This document shows, piece after piece, positions 63,791 through 64,000 of a stretch of 64,000 nucleotides of DNA. Numbering within the stretch: the stretch's first letter is position 1; each line of letters starts with the position of its first letter. The notes under the pieces were generated by a model. That model was not told where the DNA came from. It did not search any database and saw only the letters and a list, made by a program, of their open reading frames with translations. Source of the DNA: Candidatus Mailhella excrementigallinarum (GTDB lineage: Bacteria > Desulfobacterota > Desulfovibrionia > Desulfovibrionales > Desulfovibrionaceae); NCBI GenBank assembly GCA_944324075.1, contig CALUUZ010000010.1, positions 1-64,000 of the forward strand. The letters run 5' to 3'. Made by a program: the position numbers and the translations under genes.

Positions 63791-63921
63791 TGAAGAGCGC
63801 GGTTAAATTTCGTTTCGTCCGATTTCGCAGAGCAGATTCGGGATGAAGCTGCTCCAAACGGCTCGGTTTCACTATTCTAACCCAAACCTTCATGGCAAAT
63901 TTTCCTATCTGGAGGAACACG

Positions 63922-64000
63922 ATGGGTAAAACCGGCAGCACGAAAAAGATGGATTCCACGGCATCGAACGAAGAGCTGCAGCGGAAGCTTGTCCTCACCG
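63922..64000 (+). CDS. Start of a protein-coding gene, 3' end outside window
   Basis: ATG 63922 follows GGAGGAACACG, a strong ribosome site. The 26 residues read MGKTGSTKKMDSTASNEEL and then QRKLVLT. In Desulfovibrio genomes the gene behind pyruvate carboxylase is, as I recall, a PEP-synthase-like protein with a similar start; with only 26 residues this is weak. A gluconeogenic role would fit the neighbour. Confidence 0.5.
   Translation, partial: MGKTGSTKKMDSTASNEELQRKLVLT

Noticed and set aside
1-64000. CRISPR arrays and rRNA genes
   Set aside because: No regularly spaced direct repeats and no rRNA-like stretch were seen in any spacer.

Overview
The window looks like a chromosomal segment of a Gram-negative, motile, sulfate- or sulfite-reducing-type bacterium, most likely a member of the Desulfovibrionaceae (Desulfovibrio/Bilophila/Mailhella-like). 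This is an inference from gene content: a TamA/TamB outer-membrane pair, MotA/MotB, a [NiFe]-hydrogenase maturation protease, multi-cluster ferredoxin-like proteins, a UPF0280 protein, an arg operon ordered argF-like/argG/argH, and a birA-pyruvate carboxylase pair with an unusually divergent carboxylase. Both ends cut genes.

Layout. 1-2 kb: a ferredoxin-like protein (5' cut) and a DUF362 protein. 2-8.5 kb: tamA-tamB. 8.9-10.4 kb: beta-carbonic anhydrase and acyl-ACP thioesterase. 10.4-21 kb: a degraded integrative island next to a tRNA-Leu(CAG) gene. It holds an intact type I restriction-modification operon (hsdR-hsdM-hsdS), a DUF5655 nuclease-like gene, an N-terminal fragment that resembles a defence reverse transcriptase, and the remains of an integrase and a replication ATPase fused by deletion. 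21-23.4 kb: dppD-like ATPase, fluoride channel, DNA alkyltransferase and hydrogenase protease. 23.5-29.6 kb: cardiolipin synthase, two small genes, then argH, argG and a degenerate OTCase-like gene. 29.7-34.2 kb: a UPF0280 protein and nadC-nadA-nadB. 34.3-41.3 kb: mgtE, a helix-hairpin-helix protein, an AI-2E family permease, a gene behind a sigma-54-like promoter, motAB, and a tetR-uppP pair. 41.3-42 kb: tRNA-Met and tRNA-Leu(GAG) around a repeat-rich spacer. 42-46 kb: a HAD protein and pstSCAB. 46.3-46.8 kb: an RTX-like remnant. 47-53.9 kb: pepT, abgT, rel and a peptide-binding protein. 54-57.3 kb: a SWIM-SNF2 helicase followed by a structured spacer. 57.8-64 kb: cca, birA, pyruvate carboxylase and the start of a further gene.

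Functional links. HsdRMS work as one complex and the DUF5655 gene is probably co-transcribed with them. NadB, NadA and NadC make NAD from aspartate. PstSCAB imports phosphate. BirA is placed to biotinylate the adjacent pyruvate carboxylase. All three tRNA genes share the same extended -35 element, an A-tract followed by TGCTTGCCA. The most notable items are the RT-like fragment at the end of the restriction operon, the integrase-ATPase fusion left by island decay, the OTCase-like protein without its catalytic motifs inside the arg operon, the shared tRNA promoter element, and the divergent pyruvate carboxylase with a terminal zinc ribbon.
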